Source: Actinomycetes bacterium
GTDB taxonomy: Bacteria; Actinomycetota; Actinomycetes; Actinomycetales; Dermatophilaceae
DNA: 13,457 bases
Reading direction: 5' to 3'
NCBI GenBank assembly: GCA_023451855.1
Contig: JAEXXY010000001.1
Coordinates: forward strand, 1-13,457
Position 1 is the stretch's first letter. The number at the start of each line of letters is the position of its first letter. The notes beneath the pieces are model-generated. The model saw only the letters and a list, made by a program, of their open reading frames with translations. It was not told where the DNA came from and made no database searches. The position numbers and the translations under genes are program-made. Below, one piece after another: positions 1-6,418 of the stretch.

Positions 1-1181
1 CCGGTGACCGCGCCGAGGACGACGTCGGTCGCGACGAGTCCGACCAGCACGACGGCGAGCCCGGTCGTGACGAGGGAGCGGCCCCAGCGGGAGACGAGCC
101 GCCCGCCGACGGCCGAGGCGACCGCCGACCCGGCCGCGAACGGCGTGACGGCGAGCCCCGCGAGCAGCGGCGAGTAGCCGAGCGCCTGCTGGAAGTGGAT
201 CGTCAGGACGAAGAAGATGCCGGTGAACCCGGCGAAGTAGATGGTGCCGACCGTCGCACCCGCGGCGTAGCCCGGCAGGCCGAAGAGGTGCAGGTCGACG
301 ACCGGCTCGCGCCCGTGCCGCGCCTCGCGACGCTCCCAGAGGAGGAACAGCCCCAGCAGCGCGAGGCCCGCGACCGCCACCCACCAGGAGACCACCCGTG
401 CCCCGTGACCGGTCTCGACGACGGGCAGGAGCAGGCAGAGCACGGCCGCACCGAGCAGGACGACCCCGACGGGGTCCAGCTCGAGCCGACGGGTGCGGTC
501 CCGAGGTGGTGGATCGGGCAGCCAGCGGCGCGCGAGCACGACTGCGGCGAGGGCGACCGGAAGGTTGACGAAGAAGATCCAGCGCCAGCCGTGCTCCGCG
601 CCGAGCCGGTCGAGGATGAGGCCACCGGTGACCGGGCCGACCGCCGTCGAGATGCCGATGGTCGCCCCGAACAGGCCGAACGCGCGGCCCCGCTCGGCAC
701 CATGGAACAGCTGCTGGATGAGCCCGGAGACCTGCGGGTTGAGGATGCCGCCGGCCGCGCCCTGGACGAGCCGGGCGGCCACGAGGAGTGCGCTCGTCGG
801 GGCGAGGCCGCAGGCGAGGCTGGCCAGGCCGAAGAGGACGACGCCGACGATGAAGACGGTCCGCCGCCCGAGGGCGTCGCCGAGGCGCCCGGAGGGCACG
901 AGCGTCAGGCCGAAGGTGAGGGCGTAGCCGGACACGACCCACTGCAGCTCGCTCGGCGAGGCGTCCAGGCCGGTGCGGATCGAGGGCAGTGCGACGTTGA
1001 CGATGCTGACGTCGAGCAGGGTCATGAAACCCGCGACGAGGCAGACCCACAGCGCCTTCCAGCGGCGCGGGTCCTGGGCGTCGCCGGCTTTCACCACGGA
1101 CGCCGGGGCGCTCGGTGGGTCGGCCACGGGCTCGTTCACGACGGGGGACGTACCCGCCGGTGCGACGGCCCGACCCGCCAT
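1..1181 (-). CDS. MFS drug/proton antiporter, DHA2 (EmrB/QacA) family, 3'-truncated by window
   Basis: Inner-membrane transporter expected to expel drugs or other small toxic compounds in exchange for protons. About 393 codons are visible and the frame is still open at the left edge; DHA2 proteins usually run to 450-550 residues, so the C-terminal spans are missing. Visible marks: LDVSIVNVALP in the first span (residues 56-66), the motif A loop GRLGDALGRR (98-107), the motif C-type GPVTGG (182-187) and GWRWIFFVNLPV (198-209), a hallmark of the 14-span DHA2 group. A roughly 40-residue Pro/Ala-rich cytoplasmic tail precedes the first span. The ATG at 1181 has no good ribosome binding site, and GTG codons further in could also serve, so the start is uncertain. 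No regulator gene lies beside it inside the window. The substrate cannot be told from sequence. Confidence 0.9.
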   Translation of the reverse strand, partial: MAGRAVAPAGTSPVVNEPVADPPSAPASVVKAGDAQDPRRWKALWVCLVAGFMTLLDVSIVNVALPSIRTGLDASPSELQWVVSGYALTFGLTLVPSGRLGDALGRRTVFIVGVVLFGLASLACGLAPTSALLVAARLVQGAAGGILNPQVSGLIQQLFHGAERGRAFGLFGATIGISTAVGPVTGGLILDRLGAEHGWRWIFFVNLPVALAAVVLARRWLPDPPPRDRTRRLELDPVGVVLLGAAVLCLLLPVVETGHGARVVSWWVAVAGLALLGLFLLWERREARHGREPVVDLHLFGLPGYAAGATVGTIYFAGFTGIFFVLTIHFQQALGYSPLLAGLAVTPFAAGSAVASAVGGRLVSRWGRSLVTTGLAVVLVGLVATDVVLGAVT

Positions 1182-1321
1182 CCACGGGCCGGACGCTTCA
1201 TGCCGGGCCGTGCGAGCTGCTGCGCCGGTTCACCGCCGGTCGCCGGCCCCGGCTGACCTCTCGGGGTCGACGCCCGGGGGCCCGACACCTCCGGCTCGCG
1301 AGCCTCCAGACGCCGGGTGCC

Positions 1322-1501
1322 TCAGCGACCGCCGAAGAGGCGGCCGAGCAGGCCGGTGCCAGTGCCTGGGGCTGCCTGCTCCCTCTCGTGCCCCGGGCAG
1401 CGCTGTGCCGCGGGCACGCCGCGCATCACCTGCTCGACGTGCTGGCCGCAGCCGGACCACGTCGTCTTGCCACACGTACGACAGGTGGCTGCTCGGCACA
1501 T
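1322..1501 (-). CDS. 59-aa cysteine-rich small protein, putative metal binder
   Basis: Small soluble protein beginning MCRAATCRTCGKTTWSGCGQ. The first 21 residues hold Cys2, Cys7, Cys10, Cys18 and His21, and a CPGH motif follows with Cys35 and His38. The spacing suggests a bound zinc or copper ion. The tail is Gly-rich and ends in a hydrophobic patch, GLLGRLFGGR. From memory, the MC(R/K)AxTCxTCxK opening is a conserved but functionally unnamed family in actinobacteria, with similar short proteins in fungi; I know of no assigned role. The start is chosen at ATG 1501 because a strong GAGGAGAAGG lies just upstream; an in-frame start at 1546 would add 15 residues that fall across the operator-like repeat. 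The gene has its own 93-bp upstream region with an inverted repeat (1528-1543), which suggests metal-responsive control. Metal binding is inferred. Confidence 0.85.
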   Translation of the reverse strand: MCRAATCRTCGKTTWSGCGQHVEQVMRGVPAAQRCPGHEREQAAPGTGTGLLGRLFGGR

Positions 1502-1527
1502 GGGACCTTCTCCTCGCTGGCTCGGAA

Positions 1528-1543
1528 ATACCCGAGGGGGTAT
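1528..1543 (-). promoter_or_regulatory. CsoR-type inverted repeat ATACCC-N4-GGGTAT upstream of the cysteine-rich gene
   Basis: A perfect 6-bp inverted repeat, ATACCC GAGG GGGTAT, ends 26 bp before the ATG of the cysteine-rich gene. G/C tracts flanked by TA-rich ends are the known operator form of the CsoR/RcnR copper and metal sensor family. On the minus strand the repeat lies between a possible -35 (GTCGAC, 1546-1551) and a weak -10 (TATTTC), where a bound repressor would block RNA polymerase. The match to the operator form is seen in the sequence; the identity of the regulator is inferred, and no csoR gene is in the window. Confidence 0.55.
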
Positions 1544-1594
1544 CACGTCGACACCGACTGTAGCGCGAGGAGGGGACCGCTGCCAGTCGCGACC

Positions 1595-1972
1595 TCAGCC
1601 CGTGGCGATGACGAGGACGCACGCGAGCGCGAGAAGGCCGACCAGGACCGTCGCCGCCGTGGTGCGCGCGATGTCGGCCCCGGCCGTCGCGTCCGCCGGA
1701 GCCGATGCCTGGGTGTCGGTGGGGGCGGAGTCGGTCGCCCGCACCGAGGCGTCGGCCCCGTGGTAGCGCCGCGCCGACGTGAGGGCGAGGTCGAGGCTCC
1801 ACGCGAGGCCGACGGCGCACGCGACGTAGCCGAGGACGCCCAGGTGCGGCGGCAGGACGCGCAGTCCGACGAGCGAGCCGACCGCCACCGACAGCGCGGT
1901 GCGGCGCCAGGCCAGCGACGTCCGCTCGGGCTGCAGGCCGCGATCACCGGGTGCGGGCGGAGGCGAGGTCAC
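1595..1972 (-). CDS. DUF202 family membrane protein (second of pair)
   Basis: A 125-residue membrane protein with the DUF202 signature PERTSLAWRRTAL (residues 15-27). Three hydrophobic segments follow: one starting near residue 28, one ending near 65, and one at about 103-122. An Ala/Thr/Asp-rich linker sits before the last span. The GTG start at 1972 overlaps the stop of the preceding DUF202 gene (GTGA, 4 bp), which points to translational coupling and a shared complex or role. DUF202 proteins resemble E. coli YidG and YidH and have no established bacterial function; the family is related to a domain in yeast vacuolar transporter chaperone (VTC) proteins. The same frame is open upstream to 2164, but that part reads as the antisense-like shadow of the neighbour. 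Confidence 0.85.
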   Translation of the reverse strand: MTSPPPAPGDRGLQPERTSLAWRRTALSVAVGSLVGLRVLPPHLGVLGYVACAVGLAWSLDLALTSARRYHGADASVRATDSAPTDTQASAPADATAGADIARTTAATVLVGLLALACVLVIATG

Positions 1973-2343
1973 AGCAGCACGCTCCCCAGGACGCCGATCG
2001 CGACGAGACCGAGCATCAGCACGATCGGCAGCTTGAGACCCGAGGACGGCAGGGGAGTCCGGCGTCGCATGGCGCGCTCGGTACGCGTCCACGCGAGCCA
2101 CGCCTGAGCCGTCGCCGCGAGCCCGGCGAGCACGAGGACCACGGCGATGATCGCGCGCAGCCACTGGTGGATGGGCACCTGCAGCGCCTCGATGGCCAGT
2201 CCGGCGGCCATGAAGGCGAGGGCCGTGCGGATCCAGGCCAGGAACGTCCGCTCGTTGGCGAGACTGAACCTCGGATCGGGCTCCTCGCCGTCGGCGTACA
2301 CCGAGCGAGGGAAGCGTTCGCGCGGGTCACGGTCCGGCCTCAC
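1969..2343 (-). CDS. DUF202 family membrane protein (YidH-like, first of pair)
   Basis: A 124-residue membrane protein with a textbook DUF202 core, DPRFSLANERTFLAWIRTAL, then three spans at about residues 38-56, 62-85 and 103-123. The start is taken at GTG 2343, which has AGGAGG 4 bp upstream and gives the usual family N-terminus (RFPRSVYADGEEPD before the core). An in-frame ATG at 2406 would add 21 residues including the acidic stretch GDVDGDSDGDG; it has only a distant AGGGG, so I prefer the GTG but cannot exclude the ATG. The gene follows the FUSC gene by 108 bp on the same strand and overlaps the next DUF202 gene by 4 bp. The two DUF202 proteins differ mainly in their N-termini and in the linker before the last span. 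Function unknown. Confidence 0.85.
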   Translation of the reverse strand: MRPDRDPRERFPRSVYADGEEPDPRFSLANERTFLAWIRTALAFMAAGLAIEALQVPIHQWLRAIIAVVLVLAGLAATAQAWLAWTRTERAMRRRTPLPSSGLKLPIVLMLGLVAIGVLGSVLL

Positions 2344-2451
2344 CGGGCCTCCTCGCGATCGTCCGTCACCATCGCTGTCGCCATCGACATCCCCACTGCC
2401 CCTCATCGCGCCGTGCGCCCCTGCCGAGCCGGCCCGGGCGTCCTTCGTGGA

Positions 2452-3690
2452 TCATCCCGCGTCGTCACCGGACCGGTGTGGCCGGGCCGCCTCGTCGGCG
2501 CGCCGACGCCGTGAGAGGCCGAACACGGCCTCACGGCGTGCCGGCGGACGCACGGGTCCGGGCATCGGCACCGCGGCGCGCTCGCGGGCGTCCTCGAGCT
2601 CCTGCAGGGCTCGCAACGCGTCACTGATGAGCGAGCCGTACACCGGCCACTGGTCGGGATCATCGAGCGGTGTCTCGCGCACCTCGTCGCGCAGCTCGAC
2701 GAGGACGGCACGTGCCTGATCCACGGCTGCGTCGAACCCGTCGCCGTCGTCGCGCCGTCCGAGTCGGCTCACCGCGCGACCGGTGGCGCGCAGGGCGTCG
2801 GCGTACCGGCCGAGGAAGGTGGGGGAGGGCACCGGCTGAGCGCGATCGGGGTCGGCTGCGTCGACGAGGGTGCGGGCGACGCCGGTGACGTGCCAGAGGC
2901 TGCGACGCAACGCGGCCACGGTGTGCGCGTAGCCCTCCCAGTCGAGCATCGCCGGGCGCAGGTTCGCCCGCGGGTTGAACCGGGTGCTCTCACGGCCGGT
3001 CTCGATGTCGTCGATGACGAGGGGTGCCTTGTCCGTGATCTCGTTGCCCCGCTGGTACCAGCGGCGTGCCGAGTCGGCGTCCCAGTCGCCGTCGAGTCCG
3101 TTGGCGATGTCCTCGAGCAGCTCGCGCACCTGTCGTGCGAGCGCCGCGACCCGCTGGCGAGGCTTGGTCAGGTGCAGCGGGGTGAGCACCACCGCGTTGG
3201 TGGCGACGCCGATGACGCCACCGGCGATGGTCTCGACGATCGTCAGGTACGTGAACTGCTCGTCGGTGCCGCCGGCCGTGATGAGCGACAGGAGGACCAT
3301 CGAGGGCACCTGCGACCCGTGGGTACCCAGCCGCGACCAGCGGCTGATGACGAGGGCCACGAGCGTCACCCCGAACATCGTGAACCACGTCGTGCCGAAC
3401 CACGTCGCCGCCAGCCACGCGACGCCGAGCCCGAGCACCACCGCCGCGACGCGCTGGGCGCTGCCCGCGATCGAGCGCACCATCGTGCGGTCGACGACGA
3501 GCAGGGCCGCCATCGGGGCGTAGAACGGGATCGGGCTGTCCAGCACGTGCAGGGCGAACTGCCACGCCAGGACCGCCGCGAGGGCGGCCTTGAGCAGCAG
3601 GAGCAAGGCATCCCGCTCTGGCCCGGCCCGGTGCAGGGCGGTGCCGAGTGCCCGGACGCGGACACGTGCGTCGGCGCGCCAGTCACTCAT
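2452..3690 (-). CDS. FUSC / aromatic acid exporter-like family membrane protein
   Basis: A 412-residue protein. The N-terminal half is membrane-embedded, with spans at about residues 29-47, 52-66, 80-99, 101-117, 127-139 and 145-170. The C-terminal half (about 175-412) is soluble, mostly helical and charged, ending in an Arg/Pro-rich tail. This layout and the segment SPIPFYAPMAALLVV match the FUSC (fusaric acid resistance-like) and ArAE group, which are thought to export aromatic acids and related small acids. The substrate here is unknown. The ATG at 3690 has a poor ribosome binding site; a 15-codon open frame ends in a TGA that overlaps this ATG (ATGAGTGA), so re-initiation is possible. Two DUF202 membrane protein genes follow on the same strand, and the three may form an operon. 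Confidence 0.85.
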   Translation of the reverse strand: MSDWRADARVRVRALGTALHRAGPERDALLLLLKAALAAVLAWQFALHVLDSPIPFYAPMAALLVVDRTMVRSIAGSAQRVAAVVLGLGVAWLAATWFGTTWFTMFGVTLVALVISRWSRLGTHGSQVPSMVLLSLITAGGTDEQFTYLTIVETIAGGVIGVATNAVVLTPLHLTKPRQRVAALARQVRELLEDIANGLDGDWDADSARRWYQRGNEITDKAPLVIDDIETGRESTRFNPRANLRPAMLDWEGYAHTVAALRRSLWHVTGVARTLVDAADPDRAQPVPSPTFLGRYADALRATGRAVSRLGRRDDGDGFDAAVDQARAVLVELRDEVRETPLDDPDQWPVYGSLISDALRALQELEDARERAAVPMPGPVRPPARREAVFGLSRRRRADEAARPHRSGDDAG

Positions 3691-3959
3691 CGGCGCACCG
3701 ACGCGAAGGCAGGGGAGGGTGAAGGGACATCAGGCATCCTCGTGAGGGTGCGGCCCCGTCCGCACGCGGTTGCTGGCGATCGCGACCATACCCATCCGGC
3801 GAGCCACGGCGGCGGGGGTCGCCCCGGGGCCGCCCCTGAGCCGCCCCGATGGTTGCCCAGCCCGGTCAACGGGTACGCCGTGGAGGACGACGTCTCCTCG
3901 GGGTGGGGGCGACCAACCAGTCGCACCGACGTCGGCAACCGTCCACACGAGGAACCCTC
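3691..3959. other. Divergent intergenic region between FUSC gene and small membrane protein gene
   Basis: A 269-bp gap between divergent genes. It holds a 10-bp palindrome CCGACGTCGG (3926-3935), a short repeat CCCG-GTCAA-CGGG (3861-3873) and an open frame of 72 codons on the minus strand (3730-3948). That frame has clearly lower G/C at third codon positions than the neighbouring genes, and no recognisable domain, so I do not call it a gene. It ends in TGATG, where a 15-codon frame begins that in turn overlaps the FUSC start. No convincing -35/-10 pair was found for either flanking gene. Confidence 0.5.
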
Positions 3960-4088
3960 ATGAGCCTTCTGCTGCTCACCACTCCACTGCTCTTCGGCGG
4001 GCTCCTGCTCGCCCTCCAGGTCGTCGAGTCGCGCACGTTCAGTCCGGGCGCCACGCCCCGCGTCGAGCCTGCCGACCTCGAGCCCTGA
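3960..4088 (+). CDS. 42-aa single-span small membrane protein
   Basis: Begins MSLLLLTTPLLFGGLLLALQ: one hydrophobic span over residues 2-20, followed by a short hydrophilic tail with several Pro and Glu. The ATG at 3960 has GAGGA 6-7 bp upstream, and third codon positions are mostly G or C, both supporting translation. The same frame is open upstream to an ATG at 3849, but that part is Arg-rich and lacks a comparable ribosome binding site. The gene converges on glnA with a hairpin terminator between them. Whether the span is a membrane anchor or an uncleaved signal peptide cannot be told; there is no lipobox cysteine and no clear AxA cleavage site. I do not recognise a family. It could be a regulator-like small protein or a subunit of a neighbouring complex, but nothing in the sequence decides this. 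Confidence 0.6.
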   Translation: MSLLLLTTPLLFGGLLLALQVVESRTFSPGATPRVEPADLEP

Positions 4089-4165
4089 CGACGCGCCCCG
4101 CGCCACCCCCAAGGGACGCGGGATGCGCGCAGGCGTCCGGCGCCTGCGGCCGGCGAGCACATGGA

Positions 4166-4193
4166 AACGCGGGCCCCCGAAGGGGCCCGCGTT
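4166..4193 (-). terminator. Hairpin terminator between glnA and the convergent small membrane gene
   Basis: A perfect 12-bp stem (AACGCGGGCCCC paired with GGGGCCCGCGTT) around a 4-base loop. On the minus strand the loop reads C-TTCG-G, the very stable UUCG tetraloop, and the stem runs into TTTCC. It lies 47 bp past the glnA stop and 77 bp past the stop of the convergent gene, so it can end transcription from both sides, more convincingly for glnA. Confidence 0.85.
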
Positions 4194-4240
4194 CTGGAAC
4201 CATGTCCCACCAGGGAATCCGCGCGAAGGCGGACTGTCGA

Positions 4241-5665
4241 TCAGATGTCGAAGTACATCTCGAACTCGTGCGGGTGCGGGCGGAAGCGGATCGGGTCGAC
4301 CTCGTTCTTGCGCTTGTACTCGATCCAGGCAGCGATGAGGTCCTCGGTGAAGACGTCGCCCTGGAGCAGGTACTCGTGGTCGGCCTCGAGCGCGTCGAGC
4401 ACGGCCGGCAGCGAGCCGGGCACCTGCTGGATCGCGGCGTGCTCCTCCGGCGGCAGCTCGTAGAGGTCCTTGTCCACCGGCTCCGGCGGCTCGATGCGGT
4501 TCTTGATGCCGTCGAGGCCGGCCATGAGCTGCGCCGCGAAGCACAGGTACGGGTTGGCCGACGGGTCGGGCACGCGGAACTCGATGCGCTTGGCCTTCGG
4601 CGAGGTGCCGGTGATCGGGATGCGCACGCAGGCCGAGCGGTTGCGGGCGGAGTAGACGAGGTTGACCGGGGCCTCGTAGCCCGGGACCAGGCGGTGGTAG
4701 GAGTTCACCGTCGGGTTGGTGAACGCGAGCAGCGACGGGGCGTGCTTGAGCAGGCCGCCGATGTACCAGCGCGCGATGTCGGACAGGCCGCCGTAGCCGC
4801 GCTCGTCGTAGAAGAGCGGCTCGCCGTCCTTCCAGAGCGACTGGTGGGTGTGCATGCCCGATCCGTTGTCGCCGAAGAGGGGCTTGGGCATGAACGTCGC
4901 CGTGTGGCCCTGCTTCCACGCCGAGTTCTTGACGACGTACTTGAACTTCATGAGGTCGTCGCCGGAGTGCAGCAGCGTGTTGAAGCGGTAGTTGATCTCC
5001 ATCTGGCCCGCGGTGCCGACCTCGTGGTGGCTGCGCTCGACGTTGAGACCGACCTCCTTTAGCTCGAGGCAGATCTTGTCGCGGAAGTCGGCGAAGTGGT
5101 CGACGGGGGAGACGGGGAAGTAGCCGCCCTTGTAGCGGGTCTTGTAACCCTTGTTGCCGCCCTCCTCCTCGCGACCGGTGTTCCACGCGGCCTCGACGGA
5201 GTCGATGAAGTAGTAGCCGGCGTTCTGCTTCGTCTCGAAGCGCACGTCGTCGAAGACGTAGAACTCGGCCTCGGCGCCGAAGTAGGCGGTGTCGGCGATG
5301 CCGGTGGACTTGAGGTACTCCTCGGCCTTGCTCGCGATGTTGCGCGGGTCGCGGCTGTAGCGCTCGTCCGTGAACGGGTCGAGGATCGAGAAGTTCATGA
5401 CCAGCGTCTTCTCGACGCGGTAGGGGTCGATGAACGCCGTGGCGGGGTCGGGCACGAGCTTCATGTCGGACTCGTGGATCGCCTGGAAGCCGCGGATCGA
5501 GGACCCGTCGAACATCTGGCCCACGGTGAAGAAGTCCTCGTCGACCGACTCAGCCGGCACGTTGAAGTGCTGCATGACGCCGGGCAGGTCGCAGAACCGA
5601 ATGTCGACGAACTTGACGTCCTCGTCCTTGATGAACGCAAGGACCTCGTCAGCTGAGCTGAACAT
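4241..5665 (-). CDS. glnA: Glutamine synthetase, type I (adenylylatable)
   Basis: Cytoplasmic enzyme that makes glutamine from glutamate, ammonia and ATP, as a dodecamer. The 474-residue length is that of class I-beta enzymes. Visible marks: the DGSSI latch (residues 53-57), the metal and ATP ligands in AEAEF (Glu132, Glu134), HHEVGTAGQMEI (His214-Ile224), NGSGMHTH (267-274), the NRSACVRIP loop (342-350) and the KDLYELPPEE site with Tyr402, the residue modified by GlnE adenylyltransferase in this group. The start at ATG 5665 has AGGAGG 4 bp upstream; the in-frame extension to 5764 lies in the promoter and GlnR-box region. The gene stands alone on its transcript, with a strong terminator behind and a divergent RDD gene ahead. 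The GlnR box at 5752-5789 predicts control by nitrogen supply. Confidence 0.98.
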   Translation of the reverse strand: MFSSADEVLAFIKDEDVKFVDIRFCDLPGVMQHFNVPAESVDEDFFTVGQMFDGSSIRGFQAIHESDMKLVPDPATAFIDPYRVEKTLVMNFSILDPFTDERYSRDPRNIASKAEEYLKSTGIADTAYFGAEAEFYVFDDVRFETKQNAGYYFIDSVEAAWNTGREEEGGNKGYKTRYKGGYFPVSPVDHFADFRDKICLELKEVGLNVERSHHEVGTAGQMEINYRFNTLLHSGDDLMKFKYVVKNSAWKQGHTATFMPKPLFGDNGSGMHTHQSLWKDGEPLFYDERGYGGLSDIARWYIGGLLKHAPSLLAFTNPTVNSYHRLVPGYEAPVNLVYSARNRSACVRIPITGTSPKAKRIEFRVPDPSANPYLCFAAQLMAGLDGIKNRIEPPEPVDKDLYELPPEEHAAIQQVPGSLPAVLDALEADHEYLLQGDVFTEDLIAAWIEYKRKNEVDPIRFRPHPHEFEMYFDI

Positions 5666-5735
5666 CCAACCTCCTGATGTGGGGCGAGGTCGTCGCCGGG
5701 CAGGGCAGGGCGACGGCCTCGTGCTGTCGGGATCG

Positions 5736-5741
5736 ACCCTA
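5736..5741 (-). promoter_or_regulatory. Probable -10 element of glnA
   Basis: TAGGGT on the minus strand, 10 bp downstream of the GlnR box. It would start transcription near 5729 and give a leader of about 64 nt. There is no clear -35, as expected for a promoter helped by an activator bound in that position. Confidence 0.45.
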
Positions 5742-5751
5742 GCGAGTCGCA

Positions 5752-5789
5752 GTTTCCCTGCCATGACCCGAATGTTTCGCCGGTGTTAC
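5752..5789 (-). promoter_or_regulatory. GlnR operator with four half-sites upstream of glnA
   Basis: Read on the minus strand: GTAAC, six bases, GAAAC, six bases, GTCAT, six bases, GAAAC. This matches the known actinobacterial GlnR consensus gTnAc-n6-GaAAc repeated twice with n6 spacing; only the last base of the third half-site departs from it. All three spacers are exactly six bases. It ends 10 bp upstream of the glnA -10, the usual position for GlnR. It also lies about 54-91 bp upstream of the divergent RDD gene, so it could affect that gene too. The glnR gene is not in the window. Confidence 0.88.
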
Positions 5790-5830
5790 GGATGGACAGG
5801 CCCGGGCAAAGGCCGTGGCCCATGTCTCGT

Positions 5831-5836
5831 TAGGCT
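5831..5836 (+). promoter_or_regulatory. -10 element for a leaderless RDD transcript
   Basis: TAGGCT ends 6 bp before the first GTG of the RDD gene, so transcription would begin at or next to the start codon. Leaderless genes with a TAnnnT box at this distance are common in actinobacteria. No -35 match was found, and no ribosome binding site is present, which fits a leaderless message. Confidence 0.5.
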
Positions 5837-5842
5837 GGTGCC

Positions 5843-6325
5843 GTGGTGGACCGCAAGGATTTCGGCTCGTGGCTGCAGGGCCCGCGCGAGCGCACGCAGC
5901 AGCCGGACGACTGGCGCGGGCGGGCGCTCGGCCTGCCGCCGAGCGGCGCCGGATCGGTGGCCGGCTTCGGCATCCGGCTCGTGGGCGTCCTCGTCGACTG
6001 GGCGATCGCCTCGCTCATCGCGCGCGGGCTGTTCGGGGTGCCGCTGCCCTTCTCGGACCCGCCGGCGACGGGCGGCCAGAACTTCGTGGTCCTCGGGATC
6101 TTCGCAGTGATGAACCTGCTGCTCGTCGGCACGCTCGGCACGACGATCGGGCACCGGGTCGCCGGGCTCCAGGTCCGCTCGCTCTCCGGCGACCGCGTCC
6201 ACCCGGTGCAGGCGCTGGTCCGCACCGTCCTGCTGTGCCTCTTCATCCCCGCGATCGTGTGGGACCGCGACGGGCGGGGTCTGCACGACAAGGTGCCCAA
6301 CACCGTCATCGTCCGCACCCGCTGA
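5843..6325 (+). CDS. RDD family membrane protein
   Basis: A 160-residue membrane protein. A charged N-terminal tail of about 40 residues precedes the RDD domain, with spans at about residues 42-62, 80-100 and 124-140. The conserved Arg and Asp lie in the first span (Arg45, Asp52), GTTIGHRVAGLQV (99-111) follows the second span, and the family ending DRDGRGLHDKVPNTVIV is at 141-157. The function of RDD proteins in this setting is not established; some in other bacteria have been linked to ion or proton exchange. Two GTG codons start the frame (5843 and 5846), with no ribosome binding site. It is divergent from glnA and convergent with DUF4191. RDD and DUF4191 genes between lipA and glnA are a recurring actinobacterial arrangement, so the position is ancestral rather than acquired. 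Confidence 0.9.
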   Translation: MVDRKDFGSWLQGPRERTQQPDDWRGRALGLPPSGAGSVAGFGIRLVGVLVDWAIASLIARGLFGVPLPFSDPPATGGQNFVVLGIFAVMNLLLVGTLGTTIGHRVAGLQVRSLSGDRVHPVQALVRTVLLCLFIPAIVWDRDGRGLHDKVPNTVIVRTR

Positions 6326-6368
6326 CCACCGAGGGCGATCGAAGAGCGGTTCGTCCCCTCCGGACATC

Positions 6369-6407
6369 GAAAGAGCAGCTCGTCCGAAGGGGACGAGCTG
6401 CTCTTTC
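6369..6407. terminator. Bidirectional hairpin terminator between RDD and DUF4191 genes
   Basis: A perfect 17-bp stem (left arm 6369-6385, right arm 6391-6407) around a 5-base loop GAAGG. The left arm begins GAAAGAG and the right arm ends CTCTTTC, so either transcript meets a short T-run after the stem. It lies 43 bp past the RDD stop and 11 bp past the DUF4191 stop, ending both convergent genes. Confidence 0.9.
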
Positions 6408-6418
6408 CGATCAGGGGT

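Noticed and set aside
195..1256. A 353-codon open frame on the plus strand
   Set aside because: It is antisense to the MFS transporter, whose motifs are unambiguous, and its translation is low-complexity Glu/Arg/Gly.
1293..1304. Perfect 12-bp palindrome GGCTCGCGAGCC
   Set aside because: A hairpin here would have only a 4-bp stem with a CGCG loop and no T-run; chance is likely in such GC-rich sequence.
3730..3948. A 72-codon frame on the minus strand in the FUSC upstream region
   Set aside because: Third-position G/C is clearly lower than in neighbouring genes, there is no ribosome binding site and no recognisable domain.
3687..5186. A 499-codon open frame on the minus strand
   Set aside because: It lies in another frame of glnA and through the intergenic region, is rich in Arg and Pro, and shows no domain; it is a GC-rich shadow.
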